From Halolactibacillus alkaliphilus (GTDB taxonomy: Bacteria > Bacillota > Bacilli > Bacillales > Amphibacillaceae): a stretch of DNA of 64,000 nt. Below the pieces are notes generated by a model. It was given only the letters and a program-made list of their open reading frames with translations. It was not told the DNA's origin and made no database searches. Within the stretch, counting starts at the first letter, position 1. Each line of letters opens with the position of its first letter. The translations under genes were made by a program, and so were the position numbers. The stretch covers positions 1-64,000 of the forward strand of contig NZ_FOWN01000009.1 in the NCBI RefSeq assembly GCF_900115465.1, in the 5' to 3' direction. This document shows, one piece after another, positions 1-8,554 of this stretch.

Positions 1-249
1 TATAAGTGACAGCAAATGCCGCCTTTTAAAGTGCGTTCATGCGAACGCACCGGTTATCCGGTATTAGCTCCTGTTTCCATGAGTTATCCCAGTCTTATAG
101 GTAGGTTGCCCACGTGTTACTCACCCGTCCGCCGCTCATTCCACAAAGTATCACCCCGAAGGGATCTACTTAGTTTCCTGCGCTCGACTTGCATGTATTA
201 GGCACGCCGCCAGCGTTCGTCCTGAGCCAAGATCAAACTCTCAATAAAA
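1..249 (-). rRNA. 16S ribosomal RNA, 5' end only
   Basis: The reverse strand carries the universal 16S start (AGAGTTTGATC...GGCTCAG) and the conserved stretch GCGGCGTGCCTAATACATGC. The gene is read leftward and leaves the window, so only about the first 250 bases are present. The 5' end is placed a few bases before AGAGTTTGATC and is accurate to a few bases. The roughly 100 bases between it and tRNA-Ile include TTGAAAACTGAAT, which resembles the boxA antitermination region of Firmicute rRNA leaders. The 16S gene is probably co-transcribed with, or processed from, the tRNA cluster transcript. Confidence 0.97.
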
Positions 250-348
250 TTGATGAGTAATACTTTACTCTGGTTTCAAGCACTAGCTTGTCTTACTTTA
301 TTTCTTAACTTACTGTGTGTGTTATTCAGTTTTCAATGGTCAAATGAA

Positions 349-425
<77 letters not shown>

Positions 426-429
426 ATAA

Positions 430-503
430 TGGAGCGGGTGAAGGGAATCGAACCCTCATCATCAGCTTGGAAGGCTGAGGTTTTACCACTAAACTACACC
501 CGC
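430..503 (-). tRNA. tRNA-Gly (TCC)
   Basis: Acceptor GCGGGTG/CACCCGC, anticodon TCC in CTTCCAAG, T-loop GGTTCGATTCC and encoded CCA. It lies four bases before tRNA-Ile in the same transcript. Confidence 0.97.
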
Positions 504-515
504 ATCAATCTATTA

Positions 516-592
516 TGGCGCGCCCGAGAGGAGTCGAACCCCTAACCTCTTGATCCGTAGTCAAACGCTCTATCCAATTGAGCTACGGGCGC
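516..592 (-). tRNA. tRNA-Arg (ACG)
   Basis: Acceptor GCGCCCG/CGGGCGC, anticodon ACG in the loop CTACGGA, T-loop GGTTCGACTCC and encoded CCA. The wobble A would be deaminated to inosine to read CGN codons. Confidence 0.97.
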
Positions 593-650
593 TAAATTTG
601 CGACGTTTTCTATTATATTATATCCTGCAACAAAAGTCAAGAACAATTTA

Positions 651-737
<87 letters not shown>

Positions 738-760
738 TTAGTAAGGTCAAAATAAAAAAG

Positions 761-833
761 TGAGCCATGAAGGATTCGAACCTTCGACCCTCTGATTAAA
801 AGTCAGATGCTCTACCAACTGAGCTAATGGCTC
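761..833 (-). tRNA. tRNA-Lys (TTT), CCA not encoded
   Basis: Acceptor GAGCCAT/ATGGCTC, anticodon TTT in CTTTTAA, T-loop GGTTCGAATCC. The discriminator A is followed by CTT, so this gene lacks an encoded CCA. It is the only one of the ten without it and would need CCA addition by tRNA nucleotidyltransferase. Confidence 0.96.
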
Positions 834-930
834 ATTGTTTTTTAAGAAATTTTAGCAAGAAATAGAAAACCTTCAAAACGATTAGTTTTAAAGGAATCGA
901 CATTCTACCCTTATTACTCAAAAAATAAAA

Positions 931-1005
931 TGGCTGGGCTAGCTGGATTCGAACCAACGCATGACGGAACCAAAAACCGTTGCCTTACCGCTTGGCTATA
1001 GCCCA
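931..1005 (-). tRNA. tRNA-Gln (TTG)
   Basis: Acceptor TGGGCTA/TAGCCCA, anticodon TTG in TTTTGGT, T-loop GGTTCGAATCC, encoded CCA. Confidence 0.97.
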
Positions 1006-1012
1006 ATAAAAA

Positions 1013-1089
1013 TGGCGGTCCGGACGGGACTCGAACCCGCGACCTCCTGCGTGACAGGCAGGCATTCTAACCAACTGAACTACCGGACC
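1013..1089 (-). tRNA. tRNA-Asp (GTC)
   Basis: Acceptor GGTCCGG/CCGGACC, anticodon GTC in CTGTCAC, T-loop GGTTCGAGTCC, encoded CCA. Confidence 0.97.
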
Positions 1090-1103
1090 AATATGAAATT
1101 AGA

Positions 1104-1178
1104 TGGTGACCCGTACGGGATTCGAACCCGTGTTACCGCCGTGAAAGGGCGGTGTCTTAACCGCTTGACCAACGGGCC
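1104..1178 (-). tRNA. tRNA-Glu (TTC)
   Basis: Acceptor GGCCCGT/ACGGGTC (one G-T pair), anticodon TTC in CTTTCAC, T-loop GGTTCGAATCC, encoded CCA. Confidence 0.97.
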
Positions 1179-1198
1179 ATTAATCATTTAAAATCCAA

Positions 1199-1289
1199 TG
1201 GCGGAGAAGGAGGGATTTGAACCCTCGCGCCGCTTACACGACCTACACCCTTAGCAGGGGCGCCTCTTCAGCCACTTGAGTACTTCTCC
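1199..1289 (-). tRNA. tRNA-Ser (GCT)
   Basis: Class II tRNA with a long variable arm. Acceptor GGAGAAG/CTTCTCC, anticodon GCT in CTGCTAA, T-loop GGTTCAAATCC, encoded CCA. Confidence 0.96.
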
Positions 1290-1293
1290 GTAA

Positions 1294-1368
1294 TGGCTCC
1301 ACAGGTAAGATTCGAACTTACGACCGATCGGTTAACAGCCGATTGCTCTACCACTGAGCTACTGTGGA
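1294..1368 (-). tRNA. tRNA-Asn (GTT)
   Basis: Acceptor TCCACAG/CTGTGGA, anticodon GTT in CTGTTAA, T-loop AGTTCGAATCT, encoded CCA. It is the first tRNA of the cluster, directly downstream of the promoter at 1403-1431. A tRNA-Asn next to sprT is also the arrangement in Bacillus subtilis. Confidence 0.97.
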
Positions 1369-1402
1369 ATAATGTTTGTTTGCCGCATCAGCGACGTTTA
1401 AT

Positions 1403-1431
1403 AATATACTATATATGAAGTGAGTTGTCAA
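1403..1431 (-). promoter_or_regulatory. Strong sigma-A promoter of the tRNA/16S cluster
   Basis: The reverse strand reads TTGACA (1426-1431), a 17-base spacer, then TATATT (1403-1408). This is a near-consensus vegetative promoter about 35 bases before the first tRNA, oriented to transcribe all ten tRNAs and then 16S. Confidence 0.85.
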
Positions 1432-1500
1432 CAACTTTGATCGAATTTTTTTCTGCATTTCAAGCTACTTGTTTACGAAGTCGTGTTGACGACCTAAATA

Positions 1501-1530
1501 AAATTACCATATATCTCACCCATTCGTCAA
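1501..1530 (-). promoter_or_regulatory. Possible second upstream promoter of the tRNA cluster
   Basis: The reverse strand reads TTGACG (1525-1530), 18 bases, then TAATTT (1501-1506), about 100 bases upstream of the strong promoter. Tandem promoters are common before stable RNA operons. The -10 is imperfect, so this is tentative. Confidence 0.45.
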
Positions 1531-1630
1531 TAGCTTTTTAATAAAAAGTTAAACTTTCCTTATACATACTTTCTTTTCGTCAACTTAGATCGCTTGGACA
1601 GCTTAAGCTCCCATGATATATCACGATATG

Positions 1631-2098
1631 CTAAAGCATTTGTTCACTTAATTTACCTTCACATTTACCACAACGATAACGCGCTGGATTCATCCGTCTT
1701 TTTCTTTCATAGTTTAACCCACACGATAAACACGTATACAAATAACGTTTGGCTGATTGACGTTTCTTACGATGAAGTTCTGAAGGGAGCAACTGACAAT
1801 GTCTTGGCGCACCCGTTTCTTTCATTAATTGTTTGAAATCACGATCTTTATGCTGATAACCTTTATTTTCAAGGTGTAAATGATAGTGACACAGTTCATG
1901 CTTTATAATACCAATCAATTCTTCCTTACCACATTCGGTCAAATACTTTGGATTAATCTCAATGTAATGTGATCTTAATAAGTATCGTCCACCCGTTGTC
2001 CTTAACCTATTATTAAATACCGCCCGATGCCTAAAGGGGCGATAAAAGTATTTCAATGAAATGTCCGCAACTAATCTTTGCAAATCATTGTCTGTCAT
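1631..2098 (-). CDS. SprT-family zinc metalloprotein (YdcK-like)
   Basis: 155 residues. The zinc motif HELCHYH near residue 67 and a C-terminal zinc-ribbon-like Cys pattern (CLSC about residue 123, CGKC about residue 143) define the bacterial SprT/YdcK family. It is related to the protease domain of eukaryotic Spartan, but the bacterial function is not established and peptidase activity is only predicted. Length matches B. subtilis YdcK, which sits in the same place between the Tex gene and a tRNA-Asn cluster. It follows tex by about 130 bases and could be co-transcribed, although a 25-base palindrome lies in the gap. Confidence 0.88.
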   Translation of the reverse strand: MTDNDLQRLVADISLKYFYRPFRHRAVFNNRLRTTGGRYLLRSHYIEINPKYLTECGKEELIGIIKHELCHYHLHLENKGYQHKDRDFKQLMKETGAPRHCQLLPSELHRKKRQSAKRYLYTCLSCGLNYERKRRMNPARYRCGKCEGKLSEQML

Positions 2099-2135
2099 TC
2101 AATCTCACTCTTTCTATATATAATAGAACAGTACA

Positions 2136-2160
2136 TCGATACTATTAGAAATAGTATCGA
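2136..2160. repeat. Perfect 25-base inverted repeat between tex and sprT
   Basis: Arms TCGATACTATT and AATAGTATCGA (11 bases each) flank a three-base AGA centre. No run of T follows on either strand, so it is not a typical intrinsic terminator. It could be an operator, an mRNA-processing hairpin or a weak terminator. Confidence 0.7.
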
Positions 2161-2227
2161 CGACTACTCCGCTTCTAAAATTTCAGCATGACACTTTGTT
2201 CTTTTAAAAAAACTTGAAATTCAATTA

Positions 2228-4405
2228 TCAAACTTGTTGATTCGGTTTGATCATCGTTAAGGCAATTCTTCCTTTTTGTGTATCCACGCTATCAACCCAG
2301 ACTGTGACAACATCACCCACTGAACAAATATCCATCGGATGTTTAACAAAGCGATTAGCCATTTTCGAAATGTGGACCAACCCATCTTGTTTAACACCAA
2401 TATCAACAAAGACACCAAAGTCAATCACATTTCTAACAGTACCTTCTAGTTCTAGACCAGGCGTTAAATCTTCCATTGATAAGACATTCTTTTTTAGCAA
2501 CGGTTGTGGGAAAGCATCACGAGGATCGCGTTCTGGACTTTTTAGCGCCTTAATAATATCTTCGAGAGTTAACCTACCAATATCTAGCTTATTAGCAGTT
2601 TCGTTGATATCCAAAGAGTCTAACGCTTCAATGAGCGCATCTTCTCCTAAACGTTTTGTCGTGTAGCCCATCTGTTTAAGTAATGCCTTCGTCTCTTTAT
2701 AACTCTCTGGGTGAATCGGCGTGCGATCTAGTGGTTCTTTCCCTTCAGGTATACGTAGAAAACCAATACTTTGTTCATATGTTTTTTGACCAAGACGCGG
2801 AATTTTCTTTAATTGCGTACGAGAAGTGAATTTTCCAACGTCGTTTCTATAAGTAACAATATTTTTAGCTACCGTTTTGCTGAGCCCTGAGACATATTGA
2901 AGCAGTGATTCTGAGGCTGTATTAACATTAACTCCTACTTTATTTACTGCTGTTTCAACAACAAATGTTAAAGCTTCATTTAATCGTTTTTGGCTTACAT
3001 CATGCTGATATTGTCCAACACCAATTGACTTAGGATCAATTTTGACAAGCTCTGCTAAGGGATCGCTCACGCGTCTAGCAATGGATACCGCACTTCTTTC
3101 CTCTACTTGCAAATCAGGAAACTCTTCCCTTGCGAGTTTTGAGGCTGAATATACACTTGCCCCAGCTTCATTGACAATTAAGTACGGCACATCAAGGCCA
3201 GCATCACTGATGACACCCGCAATAAACTGCTCCGTTTCACGCGAAGCAGTACCGTTACCAATAGCAATTAAATCTACTTGGAAGCGATCAATGTATTCCC
3301 GTATGGCCTTTGTTGCACCTTTCACATCATTTTTAGGCGCTGTTGGATAAATGACACCTACTTTTAACATTTTACCCGTTTCATCAATGACCGCTAGTTT
3401 ACATCCCGTTCTAAACGCAGGGTCCACGCCTAAGATTGTTCGACCTTTAAGTGGTGGTTGTAATAGAAGATTGTTTAAGTTCTTACCAAAAATATCAATG
3501 GCCTTTTCTTCTGCTTGTTCTGTTAACATCGTACGAATCTCACGTTCAATCGATGGAGCAATCAATCGTTTATAACTATCTTTAATCGCTTCATTCAAGA
3601 ACTCTTTGACAGGTTCTGATGTTTGTCGTTTAATTAGCTGTCTTTTTATATCAGACTCGATTCGATCAACGGGTGCAATTACTCCAACTCGAATAACACC
3701 TTCTTTTTCTGCACGATTAAATGCCAGTACACGGTGACTAACGAGTGTTTTTAGTTTCTCTTCAAAATCATAGTACATCTCATAAACCTTTTTCTCATCA
3801 ATAGACTCGTCTTTAAGTTTTGTTTCGATTTTACCGTCATTTAATGTCAACTTTCGAATGTGTTCTCGGTAAGTCGCCTCATCACTTATCCACTCTGCAA
3901 TGATGTCATTGGCCCCAGCTAAACAGTCATCAATTGTTAATAAATCATCTTCTTTATTAATGAATTCTTCTGCACAAGCCGATAAATCTTTTACTTCTTG
4001 ATTGAAAATAGCCAGAGCTAACGGTTCCAAGCCTTTTTCTTTAGCAACCGTTGCTTTTGTCCGGCGTTTTTGTTTGTATGGACGATACAAATCTTCTAAG
4101 CGTTGCAACTGTGTAGCTGCTTTAATATCAGATAACAGCTCATCTGTTAACTTATCTTGCTCATCGATCAATCGAATAACTTCATCTTTTCTTTCTTCTA
4201 ATTGATTTATGTATTGATAGCGATCCTCAATTGCTTTAATTTGCACCTCATCAAGTCCGCCTGTTTGTTCCTTCCGATAGCGTGCAATAAAAGGTACTGT
4301 ATTACCTTCTGTTAATAAACCGATAACTTCTTTAACTATCGCCGTCTTAATATCAACATCTTTGGCGACAACGCCTAGTAAATGTTCGTCTAATTGTGTT
4401 GTCAT
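2228..4405 (-). CDS. tex: Tex family transcription accessory / S1 RNA-binding protein
   Basis: 725 residues, the usual Tex length (B. subtilis YdcI). It contains the N-terminal Tex helical domain, a YqgF/RNase H-like fold (GRTILGVDPAFRTGCKLAV from about residue 322), helix-hairpin-helix segments (NTASESLLQYVSGL, about residue 490) and a C-terminal S1 domain (GLELEGTVRNVIDFGVFVDIG, about residue 640). Tex binds nucleic acid and influences transcription; its exact role in Bacillales is not settled. The ATG start has GGAGG seven bases upstream. It lies downstream of rsbX as in B. subtilis but is separated by a terminator. Confidence 0.95.
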   Translation of the reverse strand: MTTQLDEHLLGVVAKDVDIKTAIVKEVIGLLTEGNTVPFIARYRKEQTGGLDEVQIKAIEDRYQYINQLEERKDEVIRLIDEQDKLTDELLSDIKAATQLQRLEDLYRPYKQKRRTKATVAKEKGLEPLALAIFNQEVKDLSACAEEFINKEDDLLTIDDCLAGANDIIAEWISDEATYREHIRKLTLNDGKIETKLKDESIDEKKVYEMYYDFEEKLKTLVSHRVLAFNRAEKEGVIRVGVIAPVDRIESDIKRQLIKRQTSEPVKEFLNEAIKDSYKRLIAPSIEREIRTMLTEQAEEKAIDIFGKNLNNLLLQPPLKGRTILGVDPAFRTGCKLAVIDETGKMLKVGVIYPTAPKNDVKGATKAIREYIDRFQVDLIAIGNGTASRETEQFIAGVISDAGLDVPYLIVNEAGASVYSASKLAREEFPDLQVEERSAVSIARRVSDPLAELVKIDPKSIGVGQYQHDVSQKRLNEALTFVVETAVNKVGVNVNTASESLLQYVSGLSKTVAKNIVTYRNDVGKFTSRTQLKKIPRLGQKTYEQSIGFLRIPEGKEPLDRTPIHPESYKETKALLKQMGYTTKRLGEDALIEALDSLDINETANKLDIGRLTLEDIIKALKSPERDPRDAFPQPLLKKNVLSMEDLTPGLELEGTVRNVIDFGVFVDIGVKQDGLVHISKMANRFVKHPMDICSVGDVVTVWVDSVDTQKGRIALTMIKPNQQV

Positions 4406-4458
4406 TTTTCATTCCTCCACTTCTATCTATCTATTTTACCAAACTTTTTTCAAAACAC

Positions 4459-4493
4459 AAAAAGAGAGTAAAGGTCTCCCCCTACTCTCTTTA
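4459..4493 (-). terminator. Intrinsic terminator of the sigma-B operon
   Basis: A hairpin with 10-base arms (AAAGAGAGTA/TACTCTCTTT) follows the rsbX stop on the reverse strand and continues into TTTTTGTGTTTT. It separates the sigma-B operon from tex. Confidence 0.85.
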
Positions 4494-4506
4494 CATATAA
4501 AGATAT

Positions 4507-5115
4507 TTATCTGCCCCGATTTGGCAAATACTTTAATACGACAAGCGTCGTATCGTCGTCTCTTTTTTCAACCATCATCTGGTAAAACTGATCTGTGATA
4601 TCATGAACATCATCTAATTGAAACAAGACATGCGATAATTCCCTCGCATGTACACCATCAGAAAAGATGGCGAACATCGTGCCTTCTTCCAATTCTTCTC
4701 GCATTTCTTTCATTTTGCGTGGATAAACACCTAAATAACCTGAAATTGGAATGTTACGTTTCTTTAACGTTTGGTGGTCAATCGTCATCAAACCAATGTT
4801 GCCAATCGATGTATAAGTGTATGTTTTAGCGTGATAATCTAATCTTAGAATCCCTAATACAACACCCCGCTTACCAATTAGCGCTTGATTAAGACGTTGC
4901 ATTAAATCGTTACCTGAAGCTTCGGGGTATTCTTTAATCGTATCAACGACTGCTTGTGATGACTCTTTAGCCACTTCACCCGAACCCAATCCATCAGCAA
5001 CAACCGCAAGAAAATAATCGTCCGTCTCAGTGTAATAATAGCTATCACCACAATAATAATTGCCTACTTTGGATTTTTGGTACACAGAGATGTGCACATG
5101 TTCAAACACTGGCAT
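4507..5115 (-). CDS. rsbX: RsbX, serine phosphatase of the sigma-B stressosome branch
   Basis: 202 residues with the PP2C/SpoIIE-type fold. Metal-binding Asp residues are seen in VVADGLGSGE (about residue 37), FSDGVHARE (about 153) and RDDDTTLVVL (about 185). In B. subtilis RsbX dephosphorylates RsbS-P and RsbR-P, returning the stressosome to its resting state. It is the last gene of the operon. Its start overlaps the sigB stop as TAATG, indicating translational coupling. Confidence 0.93.
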   Translation of the reverse strand: MPVFEHVHISVYQKSKVGNYYCGDSYYYTETDDYFLAVVADGLGSGEVAKESSQAVVDTIKEYPEASGNDLMQRLNQALIGKRGVVLGILRLDYHAKTYTYTSIGNIGLMTIDHQTLKKRNIPISGYLGVYPRKMKEMREELEEGTMFAIFSDGVHARELSHVLFQLDDVHDITDQFYQMMVEKRDDDTTLVVLKYLPNRGR

Positions 5116-5906
5116 TAGTCATTAACTCCAATACCATCAGCTTGTAGCGCTTCACGTAACTTTAATAGCGCGCGCCGCTGAATTCTTGAGACATGCATCT
5201 GTGAAATATCAAGTAAGTCACCCGTTTCCTTTTGACTTTTATTTTCAAAGTAAGTATATTGCAAAATCTTTTGCTCGCGTTCGGTTAAAATTGGTAACAC
5301 CTTTTCTAACAACATCCGCAAGTCTGTCCGGTCGAACGCTTCATCCTGCTGACCTATAAGATCTAAAATAGAAACTGTAGACCCATCTGAATCCGCTTCG
5401 ATTTTCTTGTCGACAGATAACGCTTTATAACTTTGGCCCATTTCCATCGTTTCAAGTACTTCTTCTTCTGTTACCTCTAGATACTCAGCAATATCTTTTA
5501 CTGATGGAGACCGTTGATTAATGGTCGTTAATTCTTCTGTCGCTCTCTTGATTTTCGGTCCTAACTCTTTAATACGGCGCGGAACATGAACACTCCATGT
5601 TTTATCACGAATAAATCGTTTGATTTCCCCGATAATGGTAGGGATCGCAAATGATTCAAAGGTTTTACCTAAAGTCGGATCATAGCGGCGAATCGCTGCC
5701 AGTAACCCTAGCATCCCTACTTGTACAAGATCTTCATGAATCGAATTATTCTTCGCATATTTACGTGCGATTGAACGAATAAGATCCTGATAAGTTAACA
5801 CGATTTTTTCTTGAATTTCTTCATCTCTTGGATTCTTCTGTAGGTGTGCAATCCATTGGTAAACCTCATCGCCACGTTTATTGAGTGGTTGAGATTTGGT
5901 CGTCAT
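5115..5906 (-). CDS. sigB: RNA polymerase sigma-B, general stress sigma factor
   Basis: 263 residues. Region 2 (EDLVQVGMLGLLAAIRRYDP, about 55-75), region 3 (RSPSVKDIAEYLEV) and region 4 (SQKETGDLLDISQMHVSRIQ, about 220-240) are clear, and HVPRRIKELGP and EADSDGSTVSILDL are hallmarks of SigB. The ATG at 5906 is chosen because GAGGTGGG lies seven bases upstream; an in-frame ATG at 5921 has no good ribosome site. The chosen start overlaps rsbW by 29 bases. SigB directs the general stress regulon and is held inactive by RsbW. Confidence 0.95.
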   Translation of the reverse strand: MTTKSQPLNKRGDEVYQWIAHLQKNPRDEEIQEKIVLTYQDLIRSIARKYAKNNSIHEDLVQVGMLGLLAAIRRYDPTLGKTFESFAIPTIIGEIKRFIRDKTWSVHVPRRIKELGPKIKRATEELTTINQRSPSVKDIAEYLEVTEEEVLETMEMGQSYKALSVDKKIEADSDGSTVSILDLIGQQDEAFDRTDLRMLLEKVLPILTEREQKILQYTYFENKSQKETGDLLDISQMHVSRIQRRALLKLREALQADGIGVND

Positions 5907-6354
5907 CAAGGCCCACCTCATTTGTAGGAAGATTTTTCGTCATTAATACTATGACACCGTAGCCACTCTTAATTTCTACTTTGTCCATTAGCGCATCAAT
6001 GAGAAATAGTCCAAATCCACCTTCACGTAAATTTTCAATCGACTCTGATTGTTGGTACGGTCCGGTCTGTTTCTTTACATCACTTAAATTAAAGCTGCCG
6101 CCATGATCGGCAACCATTACTTCTAATCGATCAGCATAAACACCAAAACCAATCGTAACTTCTCCACCCTCATTTTCTTCATAAGCATGTGTTGTTGCAT
6201 TTGTCATCGCTTCAGAAATTGCTACTTTTAAGTCCTCTATATCTTCATAAGTAAAACCCATCCGGTTAGCAATACCCGAGACACTCAGACGAATCACACC
6301 AACATATTCAGGTTTGGCCGGTAATTTCATCTCAATAAAATCAAAATGTTCCAT
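5878..6354 (-). CDS. rsbW: RsbW, anti-sigma-B factor and serine kinase
   Basis: 158 residues, GHKL ATPase fold. The N box (SEAMTNATTHAYEE), G1 box (VADHGGSF) and G2 region (GGFGLFLIDALMD) are present. RsbW binds and inactivates SigB and phosphorylates RsbV. The ATG at 6354 is preferred because GGGGTGGAG precedes it and the protein then begins MEHFDFIEMKLPAKPEYVG, matching the family. This start lies one base past the rsbV stop, so the two are translationally coupled. Confidence 0.95.
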   Translation of the reverse strand: MEHFDFIEMKLPAKPEYVGVIRLSVSGIANRMGFTYEDIEDLKVAISEAMTNATTHAYEENEGGEVTIGFGVYADRLEVMVADHGGSFNLSDVKKQTGPYQQSESIENLREGGFGLFLIDALMDKVEIKSGYGVIVLMTKNLPTNEVGLDDDQISTTQ

Positions 6355-6355
6355 T

Positions 6356-6691
6356 CTATTCTCCACCCCGTACTGTTGTGTCAATTGCAATAATTGAGTC
6401 CAAGCTTGTTATTTTAAATAAACGATGTACTCGTTCTTGAAGATTAACTAGCGTTAATGTCGACCCATGTTCTTTGGTTGATTTCAAGGCACTGATAAAG
6501 ACCCCTAAACCTGTTGAATCCATATAGGCTACATCTTGTAAATTCACGATTATTTTTTCTGATTCTTTTGCCGTGGCTGGTAATAATTTCTCTTTAAGTA
6601 ACGGCGCCGTAAATGCATCAATCTCACCCGTTACTATTAGTTCTGTTTGATTGTCTTTCTCAATGACATCAATTGATAAATTAATATTCAT
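6356..6691 (-). CDS. rsbV: RsbV, anti-anti-sigma factor (STAS)
   Basis: 111 residues, single STAS domain. The phosphorylation site is the Ser in VAYMDSTGLGVF (about residue 57). Dephosphorylated RsbV captures RsbW and frees SigB; RsbU does the dephosphorylation. It is the first gene downstream of the internal sigma-B-type promoter at 6730-6755, so rsbV-rsbW-sigB-rsbX can be boosted by SigB itself, as in B. subtilis. GGAAGGAAGG forms the ribosome site. Confidence 0.95.
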   Translation of the reverse strand: MNINLSIDVIEKDNQTELIVTGEIDAFTAPLLKEKLLPATAKESEKIIVNLQDVAYMDSTGLGVFISALKSTKEHGSTLTLVNLQERVHRLFKITSLDSIIAIDTTVRGGE

Positions 6692-6729
6692 ATTTTACCT
6701 TCCTTCCGCCATGTCCATTGCTTAATGTA

Positions 6730-6755
6730 TTACCCTCATGTGTCATCGAGTAAAC
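6730..6755 (-). promoter_or_regulatory. Sigma-B-dependent promoter before rsbV
   Basis: The reverse strand reads GTTTAC (6750-6755), a 14-base spacer, then GGGTAA (6730-6735). This fits the sigma-B consensus GTTTAA-N12-15-GGGTAT closely and lies in the short gap between the rsbU stop and rsbV, the same place as the autoregulatory sigma-B promoter of B. subtilis. Identification is by pattern and position. Confidence 0.85.
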
Positions 6756-6759
6756 ATAA

Positions 6760-7770
6760 TTAGTTTTCTTTTTTTAGAATAATCAATGTAAAATCATCTC
6801 GCAAATGAAAATCTTGCAGTCGTTCAAAATGTTTATATACTTTCTCTACTGCTTCTTGAGCCGGGAGATGTAAATAGTGCTTAATAACTTCTAACACTTC
6901 ATCACGTTCGATGAAACGATCACCTAAGTGGCACTCAGTTACACCATCAGTTAAGAGTATAATGGCATCCCCTTCAGCTATTGTCATTATTTCTTCATTG
7001 TAACGCGCGTCTGAAGTCGCGCCTAATACAAGCCCTCTTGCAGTAATTTCACTAAATGATTCGGTCTCGTGAAAGTAGAAAAATCCCGGTTCATGACCTG
7101 CCGAACTAAAACCAAACGTTTGACTCACCGGGTTATATAAACCATAAAACATCGTAATAAACATACTTGTATCAACATTTCGTTCCACTACACGATTCAA
7201 ACTCTCTAAAATTTGTGCTGGTTGCCGCAATTGTTCTGGAAAACTGTCCATTGAATATTTTATCATCGACATCGCAAGCGCGGCCGGTACACCCTTACCA
7301 ATCACATCAGCTAAAGCTATACCTAACGTACCATCCGCCCCTTCGATAAAGTGATAATAATCACCATTCATCTGATTAGCCGGCACACTAACCGCACCAA
7401 TATCTAATCCCTTAATTGTTGGTTTTTTTGTTTGAAGAAGTGTTTTTTGCATATTAGCCGCAACAGATATTTCTGACTCTAATGCCGACTGCTTTTCTCT
7501 AAGTGATTGATATTCTTGTAAGGCAAGACCATAGGATATCATTGCTTCCAAGAGAAAATTTAGTGAATCGCTCACTTCCTTTTGTAAATTGGGGTATAAC
7601 TCTTTTAGAGCCTCAATATGCACATGGATTATTTCTTCAGGTGAAACATTGTGTTGAACAGACAACTTACTGAGTTGCTCCGCTTGATAGAGTGCTGTTT
7701 CATCATGCGTCAATAAGTACTGTTTCAACAATTTTCGATAATCCTCTAAATCTAGTTTCTCTTTTTTCAC
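6760..7770 (-). CDS. rsbU: RsbU, RsbT-activated serine phosphatase
   Basis: 336 residues. The N-terminal about 85 residues are the helical RsbT-binding domain, followed by a coiled linker and a PP2C/SpoIIE phosphatase (GDYYHFIEG about 145, LADVIGKGVPAALAMS about 160, LLTDGVTE about 280, DDFTLIILK at the end). RsbT released from the stressosome binds the N-terminus and activates dephosphorylation of RsbV-P. No energy-branch phosphatase RsbP or RsbQ is seen in this window. Confidence 0.94.
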   Translation of the reverse strand: MKKEKLDLEDYRKLLKQYLLTHDETALYQAEQLSKLSVQHNVSPEEIIHVHIEALKELYPNLQKEVSDSLNFLLEAMISYGLALQEYQSLREKQSALESEISVAANMQKTLLQTKKPTIKGLDIGAVSVPANQMNGDYYHFIEGADGTLGIALADVIGKGVPAALAMSMIKYSMDSFPEQLRQPAQILESLNRVVERNVDTSMFITMFYGLYNPVSQTFGFSSAGHEPGFFYFHETESFSEITARGLVLGATSDARYNEEIMTIAEGDAIILLTDGVTECHLGDRFIERDEVLEVIKHYLHLPAQEAVEKVYKHFERLQDFHLRDDFTLIILKKEN

Positions 7771-7789
7771 CTGACCACCCCCTCTGAAC

Positions 7790-8194
7790 TTATCTTACCC
7801 ATTTTACTGCAATGATTTCTGTCCCCTCACCCCACTCGGTGTTAATCTCAAATGTATCCATCAAGCGCTTGACACCAGGCAGTCCTGCACCTAAACCTCC
7901 CGAAGTTGAATAGCCATCTTGCATGACCTGACTCAAGTCACGAATACCCGGTCCTTCATCAACTGCGACAACCTTTAAACCCTTTTTATCTAAGCGATCA
8001 ATTGTTTCAAAATACACTTTTCCAGTCCCGGCATACAAATAAATGTTACGCGCTAATTCAGAAATGGCTGTTGCAATTCGCGCTTGGTCAACCGTTCCAA
8101 AGCCAAGTTCTTTTGCTTTTTCACGCCCTAATTGTCTGGCACCAACGATGTCCCACTCTTGTCGTATATTTACACAGGGCTTTATTTCCATCAT
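7790..8194 (-). CDS. rsbT: RsbT, stressosome serine/threonine kinase and RsbU activator
   Basis: 134 residues, GHKL kinase fold with ISELARNIYLYAG (N box), VDEGPGIRD (G1) and GGLGAGLPGVKRLMD (G2). RsbT phosphorylates RsbS and RsbR, is released and activates RsbU. Two adjacent ATG codons follow GGAGGGG. The first forms TAATG with the rsbS stop, while the second (8191) has the better spacing, so the start is uncertain by one codon. Confidence 0.94.
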   Translation of the reverse strand: MMEIKPCVNIRQEWDIVGARQLGREKAKELGFGTVDQARIATAISELARNIYLYAGTGKVYFETIDRLDKKGLKVVAVDEGPGIRDLSQVMQDGYSTSGGLGAGLPGVKRLMDTFEINTEWGEGTEIIAVKWVR

Positions 8195-8550
8195 TACCCC
8201 TCCAGTTCCTGGCGAAGTTTTATCAACCCTTGTTCTAAATCTAAGGCGGTTTGAACATCTTGCATATGAATGCCGAGTTCAATTAACGTCATCGCTACCG
8301 CAGGTTGAATACCGGTTAGAACCACTCTCGCTCCCATCAAATCAGACATTGTGACAACATCACCAAGAACTTTAGCAATAAAAGAATCGATAATATCAAC
8401 ACTTGTTAAGTCAATGACCACGCCTGTCGCACCACTTTTATGAATTTTATTTAGTAAATCCTCTTGAAATTGGATCGCAGATTGATCATCTAGATCAATT
8501 TGAATTGAAATGAGTAAGTAATTGTGCAACTTTAAAATTGGAATTCGCAT
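8194..8550 (-). CDS. rsbS: RsbS, stressosome scaffold STAS protein
   Basis: 118 residues, a lone STAS domain. The phosphorylatable Ser lies in [13 protein letters not shown] (about residue 59), and the motif [15 protein letters not shown] is typical of RsbS. With RsbR it forms the stressosome core that sequesters RsbT. It overlaps rsbT at the stop/start junction and follows rsbR by a few bases. Confidence 0.94.
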   Translation of the reverse strand: MRIPILKLHNYLLISIQIDLDDQSAIQFQEDLLNKIHKSGATGVVIDLTSVDIIDSFIAKVLGDVVTMSDLMGARVVLTGIQPAVAMTLIELGIHMQDVQTALDLEQGLIKLRQELEG

Positions 8551-8554
8551 GTGT

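Noticed and set aside
2247-2666. Plus-strand frames of 60-140 codons opposite tex, cshA, typA and other genes
   Set aside because: They lie antisense to well-conserved coding sequence, lack ribosome sites and give low-complexity products; they are shadows of the true genes.
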